41,611 nucleotides of DNA from Caryophanales bacterium UBA7029 (lineage in GTDB: Bacteria; Bacillota_I; Bacilli_A; RFN20; CAG-826). Both the position numbers and the translations under genes were made by a program. The notes under the pieces are model-generated. The model was not told the DNA's origin, searched no databases, and worked only from the letters and a program-made list of their open reading frames with translations. Where the stretch lies: positions 1 to 41,611 of the forward strand of contig DLBE01000024.1 in NCBI GenBank assembly GCA_002494205.1, written 5' to 3'. Positions 41,418-41,611 of this stretch are shown here, one piece after another (the first letter of the stretch is position 1; the number at the start of each line of letters is the position of its first letter).

Positions 41418-41611
41418 ATGGCAAAAGTTAAAACCATTAGGGTTCGCTTGCAAGCTTATGATCACAAGATTCTCGACTTAGCTGTTGAGAAGATCGTAGA
41501 AGCAGCGAAAAAGACTGGGGCTGGTGTTGTTGGTCCTATTCCACTCCCTACCGAGAAACAGGTTTACACCATCTTACGTGCTGTGCATAAGTACAAAGAT
41601 GCTCGTGAACA
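41418..41611 (+). CDS. rpsJ: Small ribosomal subunit protein S10, 3' partial
   Basis: Structural protein of the 30S head; also NusE in antitermination. The ATG follows AGGAGG by 7 bases. The first 64 residues read MAKVKTIRVRLQAYDHKILD, then VGPIPLPTEKQVYTILRAVH, with KYKDARE at the edge; the match to S10 is plain. It normally heads the S10-spc operon, which should continue to the right of the window. Confidence 0.96.
   Translation, partial: MAKVKTIRVRLQAYDHKILDLAVEKIVEAAKKTGAGVVGPIPLPTEKQVYTILRAVHKYKDARE

Noticed and set aside
13..41611. Possible TGA-as-Trp (Mycoplasma-type) code
   Set aside because: queA and the HTH gene end properly in TGA and Trp residues in conserved motifs are TGG.
1..41611. 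CRISPR arrays, tRNA or rRNA genes, insertion sequences
   Set aside because: I found no regularly spaced repeats, no cloverleaf or rRNA stretch, and no transposase or integrase gene on either strand.

Overview
The window is AT-rich bacterial DNA, densely packed with genes on both strands. TGA is used as a stop (queA and the HTH gene end in TGA) and Trp is TGG, so the code is standard, not the Mycoplasma one. Anaerobic ribonucleotide reductase with its activase, FNT, PepC, QueT/Tgt/QueA/QueH, many ABC exporters, lipoproteins, Gram-positive style surface proteins and no outer-membrane genes suggest an anaerobic low-G+C Firmicute. My best inference is an uncultured gut Bacilli/Mollicutes-related lineage (RF39-like or Erysipelotrichia-like); no marker here proves it.

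Layout: (1) 1-3172, class III ribonucleotide reductase (cut at the window edge) with a fused glutaredoxin-like domain, a thioredoxin-reductase-like flavoprotein, and convergent nrdG. (2) 3261-8551, a very large surface protein with two InlB-type repeats, a one-pass membrane protein and an MscS channel. (3) 8652-13501, folD followed by a lipoprotein, two ABC ATPases and one ABC-2 permease. (4) 13558-20640, minus strand: an ATP-grasp ligase, a heterodimeric ABC exporter and a Big2 lipoprotein. (5) 20713-25126, a second ATP-grasp ligase, a DJ-1 protein, a small lipoprotein, a 58-residue ORF, a NifU-like/GGGtGRT pair and a small zinc-ribbon membrane protein. (6) 25203-26707, an accessory patch: a decayed copy of the GGGtGRT 3' end and a probable toxin-antitoxin pair (DUF3990 ADP-ribosyltransferase-fold protein plus HTH protein). 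(7) 26802-33599, a flavin reductase, a four-gene operon (GtrA-acyltransferase fusion, AMP-forming ligase, FNT channel, alpha/beta hydrolase) and convergent adenosine deaminase. (8) 33675-41017, pepC, gpmA, a MazG-like protein and prs, then a preQ1 riboswitch and a queuosine salvage cluster (queT, a TIGR04076-type gene, tgt, queA, queH, a DUF3795-type gene). (9) 41018-41611, an AT-rich spacer, a G+C-richer structured leader, and the start of rpsJ.

Two themes stand out. First, several genes that begin transcription units have a recognisable -10 element 6-11 bases before the ATG and no Shine-Dalgarno, so they look leaderless; the DUF3990 gene has a perfect TTGACA-N17-TATAAT whose expected start point is the A of its ATG. 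Internal operon genes mostly carry AGGAGG-like sites. Second, the queuosine genes make a salvage route: QueT uptake under a preQ1-I riboswitch, insertion by Tgt, and conversion by QueA and QueH. No preQ1 synthesis gene is present in this window.
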